Source: an uncultured Pelagibacteraceae bacterium
Lineage (GTDB): Bacteria; Pseudomonadota; Alphaproteobacteria; Pelagibacterales; AG-422-B15
Direction of reading: 5' to 3'
NCBI GenBank assembly: GCA_902613805.1
Contig: CACMIV010000003.1
Span: forward strand, 62,001 to 126,000
DNA length: 64,000 bases
The translations under genes were made by a program, and so were the position numbers. The notes under the pieces are model-generated. The model did no database searches and was not told the DNA's origin. It was given only the letters and a program-made list of their open reading frames with translations. Within the stretch, counting starts at the first letter, position 1, and every line of letters begins with the position of its first letter. Below are positions 46,674 to 57,733 of the stretch, piece by piece.

Positions 46674-48749
46674 ATGACTAGAGAATATGCATTGCAGAAA
46701 TATCGAAACATAGGAATCATGGCTCACATTGATGCAGGTAAAACCACTACTACAGAGAGAATTCTTTATTACACTGGTAAGAGCCATAAAATCGGGGAAG
46801 TTCATGACGGTGCGGCTACAATGGATTGGATGGAACAAGAGCAAGAAAGAGGAATTACAATTACATCAGCGGCAACCACTTGTTTTTGGAATGATCATAG
46901 AATTAATATAATTGATACTCCAGGTCACGTTGACTTTACCATTGAAGTTGAGAGATCACTTAGAGTTCTTGACGGTGCTGTAGCAGTATTTGATGGCGTT
47001 GCTGGCGTTGAACCTCAGACAGAAACTGTATGGAGACAGGCCAATAGATACAAGGTTCCTAGAATGTGCTTTGTAAATAAGATGGATCGTACCGGTGCCG
47101 ATTTCTATAAGTGTCTTGATATGATTAAAGATAGACTTCAAGCGAATGCGTTAGTTTTACAAATTCCTTATGGAAGTGAGTCTGATCTTAAGGGTGTTAT
47201 AGATCTTGTAAAAAATAAAGCAATTGTATGGGCAAATGAAGACCTTGGAGCTAAATATGAGTACACAGAGATCCCAGAAGAATTAAAAGAGACTGCTGAA
47301 AAATATCGATCTGAAATGGTTGAAATGGCAGTTGAGCAGGATGAAGAGGTTTTAGAAAAATATTTAGATGGAGAAGAGCCTGATGAAGAAACACTCAACC
47401 GTTGTATCAGAAAAGGTACTATCAATTTTGAGTTCGTTCCAATTTTAACAGGAAGTGCATTTAAAAATAAAGGTGTACAACCACTTCTAGATGCCATTGT
47501 AAGCTTTATGCCAGATCCTAGTGAGGTACAACAAGCTACAGGCAGCATACCAGGCAAAGAAGAAGAAGAAATAAGAAAAGCATCGGATGAAGAGCCTTTT
47601 TCTGCATTAGCATTTAAAGTTGCTAACGATCCTTTCGTAGGCTCTCTCACGTTTACAAGAATCTATTCAGGAAAGTTAGAAGCTGGTTCAACAATCATGA
47701 ATTCTGTTAAAGGCGATAAGGAAAGAATTGGAAGAATGCTTCTTATGCATGCAAATAACAGAGAAGATATTAAAACTGCATATGCTGGCGATATTGTTGC
47801 GATAGCGGGGCTGAAAGACACCATAACTGGTGAAACTTTATGTGACTCTCAAAAACCAATTATATTAGAGTCAATGGATTTTCCTGATCCAGTGATTGAA
47901 ATTGCTGTTGAACCAAAAACAAAAGCTGACCAAGAAAAAATGGGAGAAGCGCTTGCTCGACTTGCTAAAGAAGACCCATCTTTCAGAGTAACGTCTGATG
48001 ATGAATCTGGGCAAACTGTTATTAAAGGAATGGGTGAGCTTCATTTGGATATTATTGTTGACCGAATGAAACGAGAGTTCAAAGTTGAAGCTAATGTAGG
48101 AGCACCACAGGTTGCTTACAGAGAAACAATATCTAAAGAGGTTGAGGTAACATATACACATAAAAAACAAAGTGGAGGAGCTGGTCAGTTCGCTGAAGTA
48201 AAAATCATTGTTGAGGGATGTGAACCAGGGACAGGAAGATTATTTGAAGACAAAATTAAGGGAGGTAATATTCCTAAAGAGTATATCCCAGGAGTTGAAA
48301 AAGGAATTGAGGGCGTTGCTGATACTGGCGTCATAGCCGGCTTCCCTATAATTGATTATAAAGTAACATTAATCGATGGAAAATATCACGATGTAGACTC
48401 TAGTAGTTTAGCTTTTGAGATAGCTGGAAGGATGGCATTTAAAGACGCTTGTCAAAAAGCAGGCCCAAAACTTCTTGAGCCTGTTATGAGAGTTGAGGTA
48501 GTTACGCCTGAAGAGTTTATGGGGGATGTTATAGGCGATTTGAGCAGTCGAAGAGGCCAAGTTAGTGGAAGTGAAGCTAGAGGTAATACAACAGCAATTA
48601 GCTCAATGGTGCCTCTTGCCAATATGTTTGGCTATGTCAACACATTACGGTCTATGACTCAGGGAAGAGCTCAATATTCAATGTTTTTTGATCATTATGA
48701 GCAAGTACCTCAAAACGTTCAAGATGAGGTAAAAGCAAAATTTGCATAA
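46674..48749 (+). CDS. fusA: Elongation factor G
   Basis: EF-G drives translocation with [22 protein letters not shown] (G1), DTPGHVDF (G3) and NKMD (G4) lie in the GTPase domain; domain IV has YRETIS and [13 protein letters not shown] start at the ATG at 46674 (691 residues), one base after rpsG; an upstream in-frame ATG would overlap rpsG and add seven residues unlike the family. Followed by rpsJ, not tuf. Confidence 0.98.
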   Translation: MTREYALQKYRNIGIMAHIDAGKTTTTERILYYTGKSHKIGEVHDGAATMDWMEQEQERGITITSAATTCFWNDHRINIIDTPGHVDFTIEVERSLRVLDGAVAVFDGVAGVEPQTETVWRQANRYKVPRMCFVNKMDRTGADFYKCLDMIKDRLQANALVLQIPYGSESDLKGVIDLVKNKAIVWANEDLGAKYEYTEIPEELKETAEKYRSEMVEMAVEQDEEVLEKYLDGEEPDEETLNRCIRKGTINFEFVPILTGSAFKNKGVQPLLDAIVSFMPDPSEVQQATGSIPGKEEEEIRKASDEEPFSALAFKVANDPFVGSLTFTRIYSGKLEAGSTIMNSVKGDKERIGRMLLMHANNREDIKTAYAGDIVAIAGLKDTITGETLCDSQKPIILESMDFPDPVIEIAVEPKTKADQEKMGEALARLAKEDPSFRVTSDDESGQTVIKGMGELHLDIIVDRMKREFKVEANVGAPQVAYRETISKEVEVTYTHKKQSGGAGQFAEVKIIVEGCEPGTGRLFEDKIKGGNIPKEYIPGVEKGIEGVADTGVIAGFPIIDYKVTLIDGKYHDVDSSSLAFEIAGRMAFKDACQKAGPKLLEPVMRVEVVTPEEFMGDVIGDLSSRRGQVSGSEARGNTTAISSMVPLANMFGYVNTLRSMTQGRAQYSMFFDHYEQVPQNVQDEVKAKFA

Positions 48750-48758
48750 GGAATTAAA

Positions 48759-49067
48759 ATGGAAAATCAAAATATCAAAATAAGATTGAAGGCTTTTGAC
48801 CATGGTGTACTCGATAAATCATCAGTAGAAATCGTTGATACAGCTAAAAGAACCGGAGCAATGGTGAAAGGCCCAATACCATTACCCACCAATAATGAGA
48901 AGTTTACAGTCCTTAGATCTCCCCATGTTAACAAAAAAAGTAGAGAGCAATTCGAGATCAGGACTCATAAGAGATTAATAGAGATAGTCGACCCAACGCC
49001 ACAAACAGTCGATGCACTAATGAAATTAGATTTAGCTTCAGGAGTTGATGTAGAAATCAAATTATAA
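48759..49067 (+). CDS. rpsJ: 30S ribosomal protein S10
   Basis: S10 is part of the 30S head and also NusE, partner of NusG and Nus[17 protein letters not shown] and [19 protein letters not shown] are diagnostic. 102 residues. First gene of the S10 operon; nine bases after fusA, so str and S10 operons appear fused. Confidence 0.98.
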   Translation: MENQNIKIRLKAFDHGVLDKSSVEIVDTAKRTGAMVKGPIPLPTNNEKFTVLRSPHVNKKSREQFEIRTHKRLIEIVDPTPQTVDALMKLDLASGVDVEIKL

Positions 49068-49070
49068 GAT

Positions 49071-49760
49071 ATGAGATCAGGTATTATAGCAAAAAAAATT
49101 GGAATGAGTAATTTGTACACACAAAGTGGAACAAATATTCCTGTTACTGTACTTCATGTTGAAAATTGTAAAATTATTGATCGAATCACATCAGAAAATG
49201 AAAATTCAGACAAGGTATTGGTTGGTGCCTGCAAGTTAAAAAAAACATCAAAATCACAGAAGGGCTTCTTTGATAAAAAAAAATCAGATGCTTATAAATA
49301 TCTTAGAGAGTTTGAAATTAGTAAAGACCAAGAGATTAAAAGTGGAGATGAATTGAAAGCAAGTCATTTCAAGGAAGGTCAATTTATTGATGTATCTGGT
49401 TACACGAAGGGCAAAGGATTTGCTGGAGTAATGAAACGTCATAATTTCTCAGGCTTGAGAGCCTCTCATGGTGTTTCAGTCTCACATCGAAGTCATGGAT
49501 CTACAGGCCAGTGCCAAGACCCTGGTAAAGTTTTCAAAGGAAAAAAGATGGCGGGACAATACGGAGATGTTCACAAAACTCTTCAAAGCTTACAGGTTGT
49601 AAAAGTTGATGAACAAAAAAACCTAATCTGTGTAAAAGGAGCTACACCTGGCTCAAGGGGTACTTGGTTAGTTGTTGAGGACTCGATTAAAAAAGATGGC
49701 ATTAAAGAAATCGAAGCCACACCAGTAAAATCAGAAAAAGAAAGTAAGAAGGAAAAATAA
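49071..49760 (+). CDS. rplC: 50S ribosomal protein L3
   Basis: L3 binds near the peptidyl-transferase centre. IIAKKIGMSNLYT and the GTKGKGF-type block GYTKGKGFAGVMKRHNFSG are present. At 229 residues it has a lysine/glutamate-rich tail of about 15 residues (ending EKESKKEK) beyond the usual end, a feature seen in other alphaproteobacteria. Confidence 0.97.
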   Translation: MRSGIIAKKIGMSNLYTQSGTNIPVTVLHVENCKIIDRITSENENSDKVLVGACKLKKTSKSQKGFFDKKKSDAYKYLREFEISKDQEIKSGDELKASHFKEGQFIDVSGYTKGKGFAGVMKRHNFSGLRASHGVSVSHRSHGSTGQCQDPGKVFKGKKMAGQYGDVHKTLQSLQVVKVDEQKNLICVKGATPGSRGTWLVVEDSIKKDGIKEIEATPVKSEKESKKEK

Positions 49761-49764
49761 GTAA

Positions 49765-50385
49765 ATGCAAATTGACATGCACAAAATAGATGGAAAAAAG
49801 AGTGGGTCTGTCAATTTGAAAGATCAACTATTCAATAGTAAGTCCGATTTAAGTGTTGTTGGCTCTTTAGTCAGATGGAATGAGTCTAACCAGAAACCTC
49901 TAAGAGCTAGGACTAAAAACAGATCTGAAGTAAAAGGAACAACGCAAAAGCTAGGAAGACAAAAGGGAAGTGGAGGAGCTAGACACGGTTCCAAAAAGGC
50001 AAATATATTTAGAAGTGGAGGAATGGCTCATAACTTAAGAGGAGTTCGTTCATTAAAAAAGATGCCAAAACGAACTAGGCAAGAGGCTTTGAAACACATT
50101 CTTGCTGATAAACTCAAGAATAACAATTTGATAATTGTTGAAGAGCTCAAAATTGCAGAGCCAAAGACAAAAACACTAGTTAAAAGCCTCTCAGATTTAA
50201 ATGCTCACTCTGCGCTCATATTAGAGGGCAATAAACCTGATAATAATTTTGCATTAGCTTCAAGAAACTTAAAAAATATTAAGTATTCAAGCATAAATAA
50301 TTTTAATGCACTCGACTTACTTGGATTTGAAAAATTAATCATGAGTAAGAATGCTTTAGAAATACTTGAGAGCAGGATTAATTAA
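49765..50385 (+). CDS. rplD: 50S ribosomal protein L4
   Basis: L4 lines the exit tunnel. The extended loop KLGRQKGSGGARHGSKKANIF (in part) and the start MHKIDGKKSGSVNL identify it. In E. coli L4 also represses the S10 operon; no S10-type leader is recognisable here. 206 residues. Confidence 0.97.
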   Translation: MQIDMHKIDGKKSGSVNLKDQLFNSKSDLSVVGSLVRWNESNQKPLRARTKNRSEVKGTTQKLGRQKGSGGARHGSKKANIFRSGGMAHNLRGVRSLKKMPKRTRQEALKHILADKLKNNNLIIVEELKIAEPKTKTLVKSLSDLNAHSALILEGNKPDNNFALASRNLKNIKYSSINNFNALDLLGFEKLIMSKNALEILESRIN

Positions 50386-50386
50386 G

Positions 50387-50680
50387 ATGGTTACAATTAA
50401 AGATTTTAAAACAATAATCAAACCTATTATTACAGAGAAGTCCTCAATGGGTTCAGAGTATAATCAAGTTACATTCCAGGTTCAGAAAACAAGTTCAAAG
50501 AAAGAAATTAAATTAGCAATTGAAAATATTTTTAAAGTTAAAGTAAAAAAAGTAAATACTTCAATCGTTAAGGGTAAGCTTAAATCATTTAGGGGTTCTC
50601 TTGGTAAAAGGTCGGATTACAAGAAGGCATTCGTAACCCTCGAAGAAGGTCAAACAATTGATATTAATGCGGGAGTATAA
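50387..50680 (+). CDS. rplW: 50S ribosomal protein L23
   Basis: L23 sits at the tunnel exit and docks trigger factor and SRP. IIKPIITEKSS and NQVTFQVQKTSSKKEIKLAIE match the family. I use the ATG at 50387, one base after the rplD stop (97 residues); an earlier in-frame ATG overlaps rplD. Confidence 0.97.
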   Translation: MVTIKDFKTIIKPIITEKSSMGSEYNQVTFQVQKTSSKKEIKLAIENIFKVKVKKVNTSIVKGKLKSFRGSLGKRSDYKKAFVTLEEGQTIDINAGV

Positions 50681-50684
50681 ATAA

Positions 50685-51530
50685 ATGGCACTTAAAAAAT
50701 TCAGACCTAAAACGCCCGGAACCAGAGGACTTACTCTAGTTGATAAAAAAGGATTATGGAATGGCAAACCAGTAAAATCACTTACCACTGGCATCTCTAA
50801 AAAAGGTGGACGTAATAATACAGGCAGAATCACTATGAGAAGAAAAGGTGGAGGGCATAAATCAAAATATAGAATAATTGATTTCAAAAGAAATAAGGTA
50901 GATGTGAGTGCGACTGTTGAAAGAATAGAATATGATCCAAATAGATCTTCATATATAGCATTGATTAAATATGATGACGGCATTCAAAGCTATATATTGG
51001 CCCCAAAAGATATAAAGGTTGGAGATAAAGTTGTTTCTGGATCAAAAAAAGAAATCAGAAATGGAAATTGTATGCCCATGTCTGACATACCTGTAGGCAT
51101 TGATATTCATAACATCGAATTAAAATCAGGAAGCGGCGCACAATTAGCAAGGTCTGCGGGCACATCAACCCAAATAGTTGGAAAATCTAACGGTTATGTC
51201 GCTATTAAGTTACCCTCAGGAGAACAAAGAAAAATTAGAGAAGAATGTCGTGCTACGATAGGTGTTTTGTCAAATATTGATAAAAAAAACCAAAAACTTG
51301 GCAAGGCTGGGAGGAATAGGTGGCTTGGCATAAGACCATCTGTCAGAGGAGTTGCGATGAATCCTATTGATCATCCACACGGTGGTGGTGAAGGTAAAAC
51401 GTCTGGTGGAAGAGACCCTGTAACTCCATGGGGTAAACCGACAAAGGGAAAGAAGACAAGAAATAATAAAAGAACTGATAAATTTATTATTAAAAGAAAA
51501 ACGGATAAGAAAGCAAGAATAGAGGTATAA
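50685..51530 (+). CDS. rplB: 50S ribosomal protein L2
   Basis: L2 is essential for subunit joining and peptidyl transfer. [15 protein letters not shown] starts it, and [18 protein letters not shown] holds the universally conserved histidine. 281 residues. rpsS begins at the next base. Confidence 0.98.
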   Translation: MALKKFRPKTPGTRGLTLVDKKGLWNGKPVKSLTTGISKKGGRNNTGRITMRRKGGGHKSKYRIIDFKRNKVDVSATVERIEYDPNRSSYIALIKYDDGIQSYILAPKDIKVGDKVVSGSKKEIRNGNCMPMSDIPVGIDIHNIELKSGSGAQLARSAGTSTQIVGKSNGYVAIKLPSGEQRKIREECRATIGVLSNIDKKNQKLGKAGRNRWLGIRPSVRGVAMNPIDHPHGGGEGKTSGGRDPVTPWGKPTKGKKTRNNKRTDKFIIKRKTDKKARIEV

Positions 51531-51803
51531 ATGACAAGATCTGTTTGGAAGGGACCATTTGTTGATAGCCATTTATTAAAAAAAGTAAAAGCGGCATCTG
51601 ATTCTGGTGGCAATAGCGTCATTAAGACTTGGTCTAGAAGATCAACTATACTGCCTGAATTTGTGGGTATAAATTTTGCGGTTCACAATGGCAAAAGATT
51701 TATACCTGTAAATGTAACTGAAGATATGGTTGGGCATAAACTTGGAGAGTTCTCTCCTACAAGAACTTTTAATGGCCACACAGGTGATAAGAAAACGAAA
51801 TAA
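51531..51803 (+). CDS. rpsS: 30S ribosomal protein S19
   Basis: S19 is in the 30S head, bridging to the 50[16 protein letters not shown] and [20 protein letters not shown] are diagnostic. 90 residues; rplV follows after two bases. Confidence 0.98.
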   Translation: MTRSVWKGPFVDSHLLKKVKAASDSGGNSVIKTWSRRSTILPEFVGINFAVHNGKRFIPVNVTEDMVGHKLGEFSPTRTFNGHTGDKKTK

Positions 51804-51805
51804 AT

Positions 51806-52195
51806 ATGAGACAACTTGTAAGAAAAGATAACGAAGCATATGCAATTCAAAGGAACATGAGAGTGAGTCCGTCAAAAGCTAATGCAGTTCTTGAAATGAT
51901 TAGAGGCAAAAAGGCATCTGAAGCGCTTAATTTATTAAAATTTTCGTCCAGAGGAGTAGCTAAAAATATTTCTAAAATTTTAAGTAGTGCAATTGCAAAT
52001 GCTGAAAACAATCATCAGTTGGATATTGATATATTAAAAGTTACTGAGGCATATTGTGGTAAAGGCATGGTAATGAAAAGGTGGAGAGCAAGAGCAAAAG
52101 GAAGACCGGGGAGAATTAATAAATTTCTGACTAACGTCACAATAAAAGTTTCTGAAGATCAAATTAAGGAAGTAAAGAAAGAGAAGGCGAAATAG
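51806..52195 (+). CDS. rplV: 50S ribosomal protein L22
   Basis: L22 forms the tunnel constriction with L4. RVSPSKANAVLEMIRGKKASEAL and the loop MKRWRARAKGRPGRINKF are characteristic. 129 residues, with a lysine-rich tail slightly longer than in E. coli. Confidence 0.97.
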   Translation: MRQLVRKDNEAYAIQRNMRVSPSKANAVLEMIRGKKASEALNLLKFSSRGVAKNISKILSSAIANAENNHQLDIDILKVTEAYCGKGMVMKRWRARAKGRPGRINKFLTNVTIKVSEDQIKEVKKEKAK

Positions 52196-52198
52196 TAT

Positions 52199-52870
52199 AT
52201 GGGTCAAAAAGTAAATCCAATTGGACTTAGATTAATTCTTAATAAGAAGTGGCAATCTAGATGGTATGCCGGAAAGAAAGAATTTGGATCCTTCTTGCAA
52301 GAAGATTTAAAGATTAGAGATTATCTTGAGAAAAAACTTAAAAATTGTGCTGTAGCAAAAATTCAGATTGAACGGCCCGCAAAGAAAGCACAGGTTACAA
52401 TATATTCAGCGCGTCCAGGTCTTATAATTGGAAAAAAAGGTAGTGATATTGAGAAATTGAAGAAAAAAATCTCTGAATTTACTTCTGATGAAGTTTCTAT
52501 AAATCTTGTGGAGATTAGAAAGCCAGAAGTAGAGGCACAATTAATTGCTGATGGCATAGCTGAACAGCTAGAAAGACGCGTTTCATTCCGAAGAGCGATG
52601 AAACGTTCAGTTCAGTCAGCAATGCGCTTGGGAGCAGACGGAATTAGAGTGAATTGTGGAGGTAGACTTGGAGGAACTGAAATAGCAAGAACTGAGTGGT
52701 ATAGAGAAGGTAGAGTGCCTTTGCATACTTTCAGAGCAAATGTAGATTACGCTGTCGCAACAGCACAAACTACGTATGGTTCATGCGGAATAAAAGTTTG
52801 GATATATAAAGGCGATATAGATGATAATGCGCCTCATGAATTAGATAACAACCCAAATAAATTAGGATAG
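52199..52870 (+). CDS. rpsC: 30S ribosomal protein S3
   Basis: S3 forms part of the mRNA entry tunnel. [12 protein letters not shown] starts it; the KH domain shows [18 protein letters not shown], and [10 protein letters not shown]-type block [19 protein letters not shown] ends the second domain. 223 residues. Confidence 0.98.
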   Translation: MGQKVNPIGLRLILNKKWQSRWYAGKKEFGSFLQEDLKIRDYLEKKLKNCAVAKIQIERPAKKAQVTIYSARPGLIIGKKGSDIEKLKKKISEFTSDEVSINLVEIRKPEVEAQLIADGIAEQLERRVSFRRAMKRSVQSAMRLGADGIRVNCGGRLGGTEIARTEWYREGRVPLHTFRANVDYAVATAQTTYGSCGIKVWIYKGDIDDNAPHELDNNPNKLG

Positions 52871-52872
52871 AC

Positions 52873-53286
52873 ATGTTACAGCCAAAGAAAACAAAATATA
52901 GAAAAGCACATAAGGGTAGAATTAAGGGAGTTGCAACGTCAGCGACAACGCTTAATTATGGCACATATGGCTTGAAAGCTTTAGAAGCTGAAAGAGTCAC
53001 AGCTCGTCAAATTGAGGCTGCCCGTGTTGCAATGACAAGATTCATGAAAAGAGCTGGAAGAGTGTGGGTTAGAATATTTCCTGATGTTCCAGTTTCAAAA
53101 AAACCTACAGAAGTAAGAATGGGTAAAGGCAAAGGATCACCAGAGTATTGGGCATGCAGAGTTAAACCAGGAAAAATTTTATTTGAAGTTGATGGCGTTT
53201 CACAAGCAATTGCAACAGAGGCTTTTGGACGCGCTTCATCTAAACTGCCTATTAAAACGAAGATAGTGGAACAGTTAATTAAATAG
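52873..53286 (+). CDS. rplP: 50S ribosomal protein L16
   Basis: L16 helps position A-site t[19 protein letters not shown] and [19 protein letters not shown] are diagnostic; the YcfD-type hydroxylated arginine context ([20 protein letters not shown] in part) is present. 137 residues. Confidence 0.98.
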   Translation: MLQPKKTKYRKAHKGRIKGVATSATTLNYGTYGLKALEAERVTARQIEAARVAMTRFMKRAGRVWVRIFPDVPVSKKPTEVRMGKGKGSPEYWACRVKPGKILFEVDGVSQAIATEAFGRASSKLPIKTKIVEQLIK

Positions 53287-53293
53287 AGACTTT

Positions 53294-53485
53294 ATGAAAG
53301 CAGAAGAAATAAGAAAAAAAACAGCAGATCAACTCAAGACTGAGTTGCAAAATTTGTACAAAGAATCTTTTAATCTAAGATTTCAAAAGTCATCAGGCCA
53401 GCTAGAGAATACATCTCGAATTTTTAAGGTGAGAAAGCTGATTGCAAGAATAAAAACAATAATGAAGGAAAAAACGATTAACTAA
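53294..53485 (+). CDS. rpmC: 50S ribosomal protein L29
   Basis: A helical-hairpin protein beside L23 at the tunnel exit. [23 protein letters not shown] is the family core. 63 residues. One base separates its stop from rpsQ. Confidence 0.96.
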   Translation: MKAEEIRKKTADQLKTELQNLYKESFNLRFQKSSGQLENTSRIFKVRKLIARIKTIMKEKTIN

Positions 53486-53486
53486 T

Positions 53487-53714
53487 ATGCCAAAAAAAAT
53501 ATTACAAGGAACTGTTATCAGTAACAAGCAAGACAAAACAATAACAGTTTTAGTTGAAAGAAAGTTTAAACACCCAGTGTTAAAAAAAGTGATTAGAAGA
53601 TCAAAAAAATACAGTGCACATGATCCTGATAATCAATTTAATGCGGGTGATAAAGTAAGAATTATGGAGTCAAAACCTATTTCTAAATTAAAAAGATGGG
53701 TTGCAATTAGCTAA
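53487..53714 (+). CDS. rpsQ: 30S ribosomal protein S17
   Basis: A primary 16S-binding OB-fold protein. [25 protein letters not shown] identifies it (in part), with [18 protein letters not shown] at the end. 75 residues. rplN starts at the next base. Confidence 0.97.
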   Translation: MPKKILQGTVISNKQDKTITVLVERKFKHPVLKKVIRRSKKYSAHDPDNQFNAGDKVRIMESKPISKLKRWVAIS

Positions 53715-54083
53715 ATGATACAAGTTGAGTCACGATTAAATGTTGCAGATAACTCAGGAGCCAAAGAGGTTTTATGTGTTAAAGTTCTTGGTGGATCAAA
53801 ACGTCGTTTTGCTTCTGTAGGAGATATTATTGTAGTAACCGTTAAAGACGCAATACCTAAAGGAAAAGTTAAAAAAGGAACAGTTCATAAAGCTGTAATC
53901 GTAAGAACTAGAAAAGAGTTGAAAAGAGTCGATGGAAGTACAATTAAGTTTGATACAAACGCCGCTGTGTTAATTAATAACCAAGGTGAACCTGTGGGCA
54001 CAAGAATCTTTGGCCCTGTTTGTAGAGAGTTGCGATCAAAAAAACAAATGAAAATTATTTCACTAGCGCCGGAGGTCTTATAA
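53715..54083 (+). CDS. rplN: 50S ribosomal protein L14
   Basis: L14 lies at the subunit interface and is the target of the RsfS silencing factor. [19 protein letters not shown] and [13 protein letters not shown] are diagnostic. 122 residues. Overlaps rplX by one base. Confidence 0.98.
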   Translation: MIQVESRLNVADNSGAKEVLCVKVLGGSKRRFASVGDIIVVTVKDAIPKGKVKKGTVHKAVIVRTRKELKRVDGSTIKFDTNAAVLINNQGEPVGTRIFGPVCRELRSKKQMKIISLAPEVL

Positions 54084-54394
54084 TGAGTATGAGATTAAAA
54101 AAAGGTGACCAAGTTGCCGTTAACTCAGGCAAAGATAAAGGAAAGGTTGGTGAAGTAATGAAAATATTAGGCATGAAAGCAATTGTTAAAGGTGTGAACA
54201 TTTCGAAGAAACATCAAAAACAAGATCAGAAAAACGAAGGTGGAATTTTAAATAAGGAGATGCCAATAATGCTTTCTAATTTATTACTAGTTGATAAAAA
54301 GACTAATAAAGGGGTTAGAGTTGGTTATAAATACTTGAAAGATAATAAAAAAGTGAGAATAAATATCAAAACGGGAGACCAAATTGATGGATAA
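54083..54394 (+). CDS. rplX: 50S ribosomal protein L24
   Basis: An assembly initiator for the 50S with a KOW motif: KKGDQVAVNSGKDKGKVGEV. 103 residues. Its last bases overlap the rplE start by eight, so L5 translation depends on L24. Confidence 0.97.
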   Translation: MSMRLKKGDQVAVNSGKDKGKVGEVMKILGMKAIVKGVNISKKHQKQDQKNEGGILNKEMPIMLSNLLLVDKKTNKGVRVGYKYLKDNKKVRINIKTGDQIDG

Positions 54395-54938
54395 TTATAC
54401 TCCACGCTTAAAAGAGATGTATGTTAATACTATAGTGCCAAAGCTAAAGAATGATCTTTCAATAAAGAATGATCTAGCGCTACCTAAATTGGCAAAAGTA
54501 TCATTAAACATGGGTCTTGGTGAAGCAGTAAATGATTCTAAAGTAATACAATTGGCTTCTGATCAATTAGCTTCAATAGCAGGTCAACAGCCTTTAGTCA
54601 CAAAAGCAAGAAAATCAATCGCTACTTTTAAAATCAGAACTGGCATGCCTCTAGGCGTTAAGGTTACTTTAAGAGGTAACAGGATGTACGAGTTTGTTGA
54701 TAGACTAGTCACTATAGCTCTTCCGCGTATCAGAGACTTTAGAGGTTTGAAAAAAAATTGTTTTGATGGAAGAGGTAATTACTCTTTCGGAATTAAGGAA
54801 TGCACAGTTTTTCCTGAAATTAATGTTGATAAACTTGATAAGGTGCGTGGGTTAGATATTACAATAAATACTACAGCTACAAAAGATGAGCAGGCATTAT
54901 TGTTGTTAAAATCTTTAAATTTTCCAATTAATGATTAG
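54387..54938 (+). CDS. rplE: 50S ribosomal protein L5
   Basis: L5 binds 5S rRNA in the central protuberance. [34 protein letters not shown] and [16 protein letters not shown] are conserved. I take the ATG at 54387 (183 residues) in preference to the adjacent TTG at 54384. Confidence 0.97.
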   Translation: MDNYTPRLKEMYVNTIVPKLKNDLSIKNDLALPKLAKVSLNMGLGEAVNDSKVIQLASDQLASIAGQQPLVTKARKSIATFKIRTGMPLGVKVTLRGNRMYEFVDRLVTIALPRIRDFRGLKKNCFDGRGNYSFGIKECTVFPEINVDKLDKVRGLDITINTTATKDEQALLLLKSLNFPIND

Positions 54939-54946
54939 GTAGAAAT

Positions 54947-55252
54947 ATGGCTAAAAAAAGCTCGATAGAAAAAAATAAAAGAAGAATCAAGCTGTCTGAA
55001 AAAGATTTGCAAAAGAGAAGCAAATTAAAGTCTCTTATCATGGATAAAAAAACATCTATTGATGATAGGTTTCAAGCTCAATTAAAACTGTCTAAACTAA
55101 GAAGAAATGGCTCTAGAACCAGAGTTCGAAACAGGTGCGAATTAACAGGTCGTCCAAGGGGTTATCACAAAAGAGTTAGACTATCTAGAATTGCCTTGAG
55201 AGATCTTGCATCAAAAGGTCAAATTCCTGGAATGAATAAATCAAGTTGGTAG
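54947..55252 (+). CDS. rpsN: 30S ribosomal protein S14
   Basis: The long, zinc-free (C-minus) S14 of 101 residues. [21 protein letters not shown]-type block (positions about 62-82) and [22 protein letters not shown] end the chain. The single cysteine rules out a four-cysteine zinc ribbon. Confidence 0.97.
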   Translation: MAKKSSIEKNKRRIKLSEKDLQKRSKLKSLIMDKKTSIDDRFQAQLKLSKLRRNGSRTRVRNRCELTGRPRGYHKRVRLSRIALRDLASKGQIPGMNKSSW

Positions 55253-55264
55253 AAAGGAAGAAAT

Positions 55265-55663
55265 ATGTCATTACAAGATCCATTGTCAGATTTATTTAGT
55301 AGAATTAGAAATGCACAGATGAGAAATAAACCAATAGTAAGTTCTCCTGTATCTAAGCTAAGAGAAAATATATTAGAGGTGCTTAAAAATGAAGGCTACA
55401 TAAGAGGATATGCTCGAACAAAACACTCATCTGGCAGAGAAGAGCTTGATATTGAGTTAAAATATGACGATAAGGGTCCAGTAATTTCAGAAATTACCAG
55501 AATTTCAAAACCAGGCAGGCGTGTTTACTCTGGTGTTGGAAGAATACCTTATGTCCATAACGGCCTTGGAATTTCAATTATTTCAACCTCTAAAGGTGTG
55601 ATGACTGACGCCGACGCAAGAGATCAAAAAGTAGGTGGAGAAATTATTTGTAGAGTATTTTAA
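55265..55663 (+). CDS. rpsH: 30S ribosomal protein S8
   Basis: S8 binds the 16S central domain and in E. coli represses the spc operon. [15 protein letters not shown] starts it and [20 protein letters not shown] is the signature end. 132 residues. Confidence 0.98.
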   Translation: MSLQDPLSDLFSRIRNAQMRNKPIVSSPVSKLRENILEVLKNEGYIRGYARTKHSSGREELDIELKYDDKGPVISEITRISKPGRRVYSGVGRIPYVHNGLGISIISTSKGVMTDADARDQKVGGEIICRVF

Positions 55664-55665
55664 TT

Positions 55666-56199
55666 ATGTCTAGAGTTGGATCAAAAGAAATAAATATACC
55701 TGAAACTGTCAAAATTAATCTACATGATGGATTAATTTCAGCTGAAGGTCCATTAGGTAAGCTTGAGTCTAAGTTAAACCCTCAAATTGAAGTAATGGTT
55801 GAGAACCAAAAAATTACAATGAAACCCAAATCTGATGATAAATCTCTCATTTCTTTCTGGGGACTACAAAGGAATTTAGTTAATAATTTAATTATTGGTG
55901 TAAGTGAAGGCTTTACAAAAAAATTAGAGATGAATGGTGTAGGATATAGGGCAGCGTTAAAGGGCAAAACTCTTGAATTATTGCTCGGTTACAGTCATCC
56001 AATAAACTACGATGTTCCAGAAAATATTACTGTCACGGTAGACAAGCAAAATAATATTGAGATTAAGGGTCCTGACAAGCAACTTGTTGGACAAACTGCT
56101 GCTGAAATTAGAAGCTTTAGAGGTCCTGAGCCCTATAAAGGCAAGGGTATTAAGTATGCTGATGAATATATAAATAGAAAAGAAGGTAAAAAGAAATAA
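55666..56199 (+). CDS. rplF: 50S ribosomal protein L6
   Basis: L6 binds near the sarcin-ricin loop. [17 protein letters not shown] begins it; [21 protein letters not shown] and [28 protein letters not shown] are diagnostic. 177 residues. Overlaps rplR by one base. Confidence 0.98.
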   Translation: [177 protein letters not shown]

Positions 56200-56546
56200 T
56201 GCTATCTCCAAAAAAACAAAAAAGATCAAGTAGGGTCAGATTTAAGCTAAAGAAAAACAATAAATCTCGTATGAGACTTACTCTTTATAAGTCATCACAG
56301 CATTTATATGCTCAAATTGTCGACGATAATAAAGGTAATACTATTTGTAGTGCATCAACTTTAAAATCAGAAAAAAATAAAAGTTCATGCAATATTATAA
56401 ATGCAAAAATATTAGGCGGTGAACTTGCTAAGATGGCTATCGAAAAGGGTGTTAAAGATGTTTACCTAGATCGTGGTCCAAATTTGTATCATGGTATAGT
56501 AAAAACAGTCGCTGATGAGGTAAGATCAAAAGGTATAAATTTATAG
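56199..56546 (+). CDS. rplR: 50S ribosomal protein L18
   Basis: A 5S rRNA-binding protein of the central protuberance. [18 protein letters not shown] and the end [19 protein letters not shown] match the family, although several normally conserved glycines are changed, making this one of the more diverged ribosomal proteins here. 115 residues. Confidence 0.95.
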
Positions 56547-56554
56547 GAAATAAT

Positions 56555-57085
56555 ATGGTTAATGAAAACAAGAATAAAGATCAAAACGGCTTAGATATTA
56601 AGGACAAACTTGTAGCAATTAATCGTGTTACAAAAGTTGTAAAAGGAGGAAGGCGTTTTGGATTTGCGGCATTAGTTGTTGCTGGAGATGAATCTGGTAA
56701 AGTTGGTTTTGGTCATGGTAAAGCAAAAGAGGTTCCTGAAGCCATAAAAAAAGCTACAGACTCTGCAAAAAAAAGTTTAGTTAGAATACCACTGAGAGAA
56801 GGAAGAACATTGCATCATGACATAGTTGGAACTCATGGTTCGTCACGTGTAGTTATGAGATCCGCACCATCTGGTACAGGTATCATAGCTGGAGGTTCAG
56901 TTAGGGCAGTATTTGAATTATTAGGGATACAAGACATTGTTGCAAAGTCAGTCGGCAGCTCAAATCCTTATAACATTATCAGAGCGGCAGTAGATGGACT
57001 AAAAAAGCAAAAATCACCAAAGATAATTGCTGCAAGGAGATCTAAAAAAGTTGGCAATATTACTTCAGCAAGAGAAACGACATGA
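56555..57085 (+). CDS. rpsE: 30S ribosomal protein S5
   Basis: S5 contributes to mRNA helicase activity and decoding accuracy. [19 protein letters not shown] and [19 protein letters not shown] are the dsRNA-binding-type core; [22 protein letters not shown] follows. 176 residues. Overlaps rpmD by four bases. Confidence 0.98.
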   Translation: MVNENKNKDQNGLDIKDKLVAINRVTKVVKGGRRFGFAALVVAGDESGKVGFGHGKAKEVPEAIKKATDSAKKSLVRIPLREGRTLHHDIVGTHGSSRVVMRSAPSGTGIIAGGSVRAVFELLGIQDIVAKSVGSSNPYNIIRAAVDGLKKQKSPKIIAARRSKKVGNITSARETT

Positions 57086-57264
57086 CTCAAAAATTAAAAA
57101 TTACATTGAAAAAAAGTACAATTGGTTCTCAAAAGGCACAAATAGCGACGGTAAAAGGGCTAGGACTTAAAAAAATTAACAGTAGCGTCATAAGAGAGAC
57201 AACTTCTGAAACATTAGGCATGATTAAAAAAGTAAAACATTTAGTAGTTACGGAAGATAATTAA
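57082..57264 (+). CDS. rpmD: 50S ribosomal protein L30
   Basis: A 60-residue protein with the pattern [27 protein letters not shown]. Present in many but not all alphaproteobacteria. It starts inside the last codons of rpsE and is followed directly by rplO. Confidence 0.95.
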   Translation: MTQKLKITLKKSTIGSQKAQIATVKGLGLKKINSSVIRETTSETLGMIKKVKHLVVTEDN

Positions 57265-57729
57265 ATGAAATTAAATCAAATTGATAAAAATAAGGCGTTT
57301 AGATCAAAGAAGAGAATTGGAAGAGGCATAGGCTCAGGTAAAGGTAAAACCTCCGGAAGTGGTCATAAAGGACAAAAAGCTCGTTCTGGTGTTGCTATTA
57401 ATGGTTTCGAGGGCGGACAGATGCCTTTATACAGAAGATTACCTAAATTTGGCTTTTCAAATTTTACAAAAAAACAATATTTTGAATTAAACCTCTCTGC
57501 ACTTCAGAAATTGATTGATAAAAACTCCATCAATGAGTCAGAAATTATAAATATAACACTCTTAAAAAAATTACGTCTTATAAAAAATAAAGATGAGAAA
57601 CTTCTAAAAATCCTTGGTGCCGGTGAATTAAAATCAAAAAATACAATTGAGTGCAGTAAAGTGACTAAGTCTGCGGAAGAAAAACTTCAAAAACTTGGCG
57701 TCGAATTAAAAATAAGTAAATCAATTTAG
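57265..57729 (+). CDS. rplO: 50S ribosomal protein L15
   Basis: A late-assembly 50S protein. [21 protein letters not shown] and [18 protein letters not shown] are diagnostic glycine-rich blocks. 154 residues. secY starts four bases later. Confidence 0.98.
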   Translation: MKLNQIDKNKAFRSKKRIGRGIGSGKGKTSGSGHKGQKARSGVAINGFEGGQMPLYRRLPKFGFSNFTKKQYFELNLSALQKLIDKNSINESEIINITLLKKLRLIKNKDEKLLKILGAGELKSKNTIECSKVTKSAEEKLQKLGVELKISKSI

Positions 57730-57733
57730 CGAG

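Noticed and set aside
47168-47650. Long antisense frames in fusA, rpoB, rplL, rplA and others
   Set aside because: They sit exactly opposite strong conserved genes, have serine- or phenylalanine-rich compositions typical of reverse-strand shadows, and show no family motifs.
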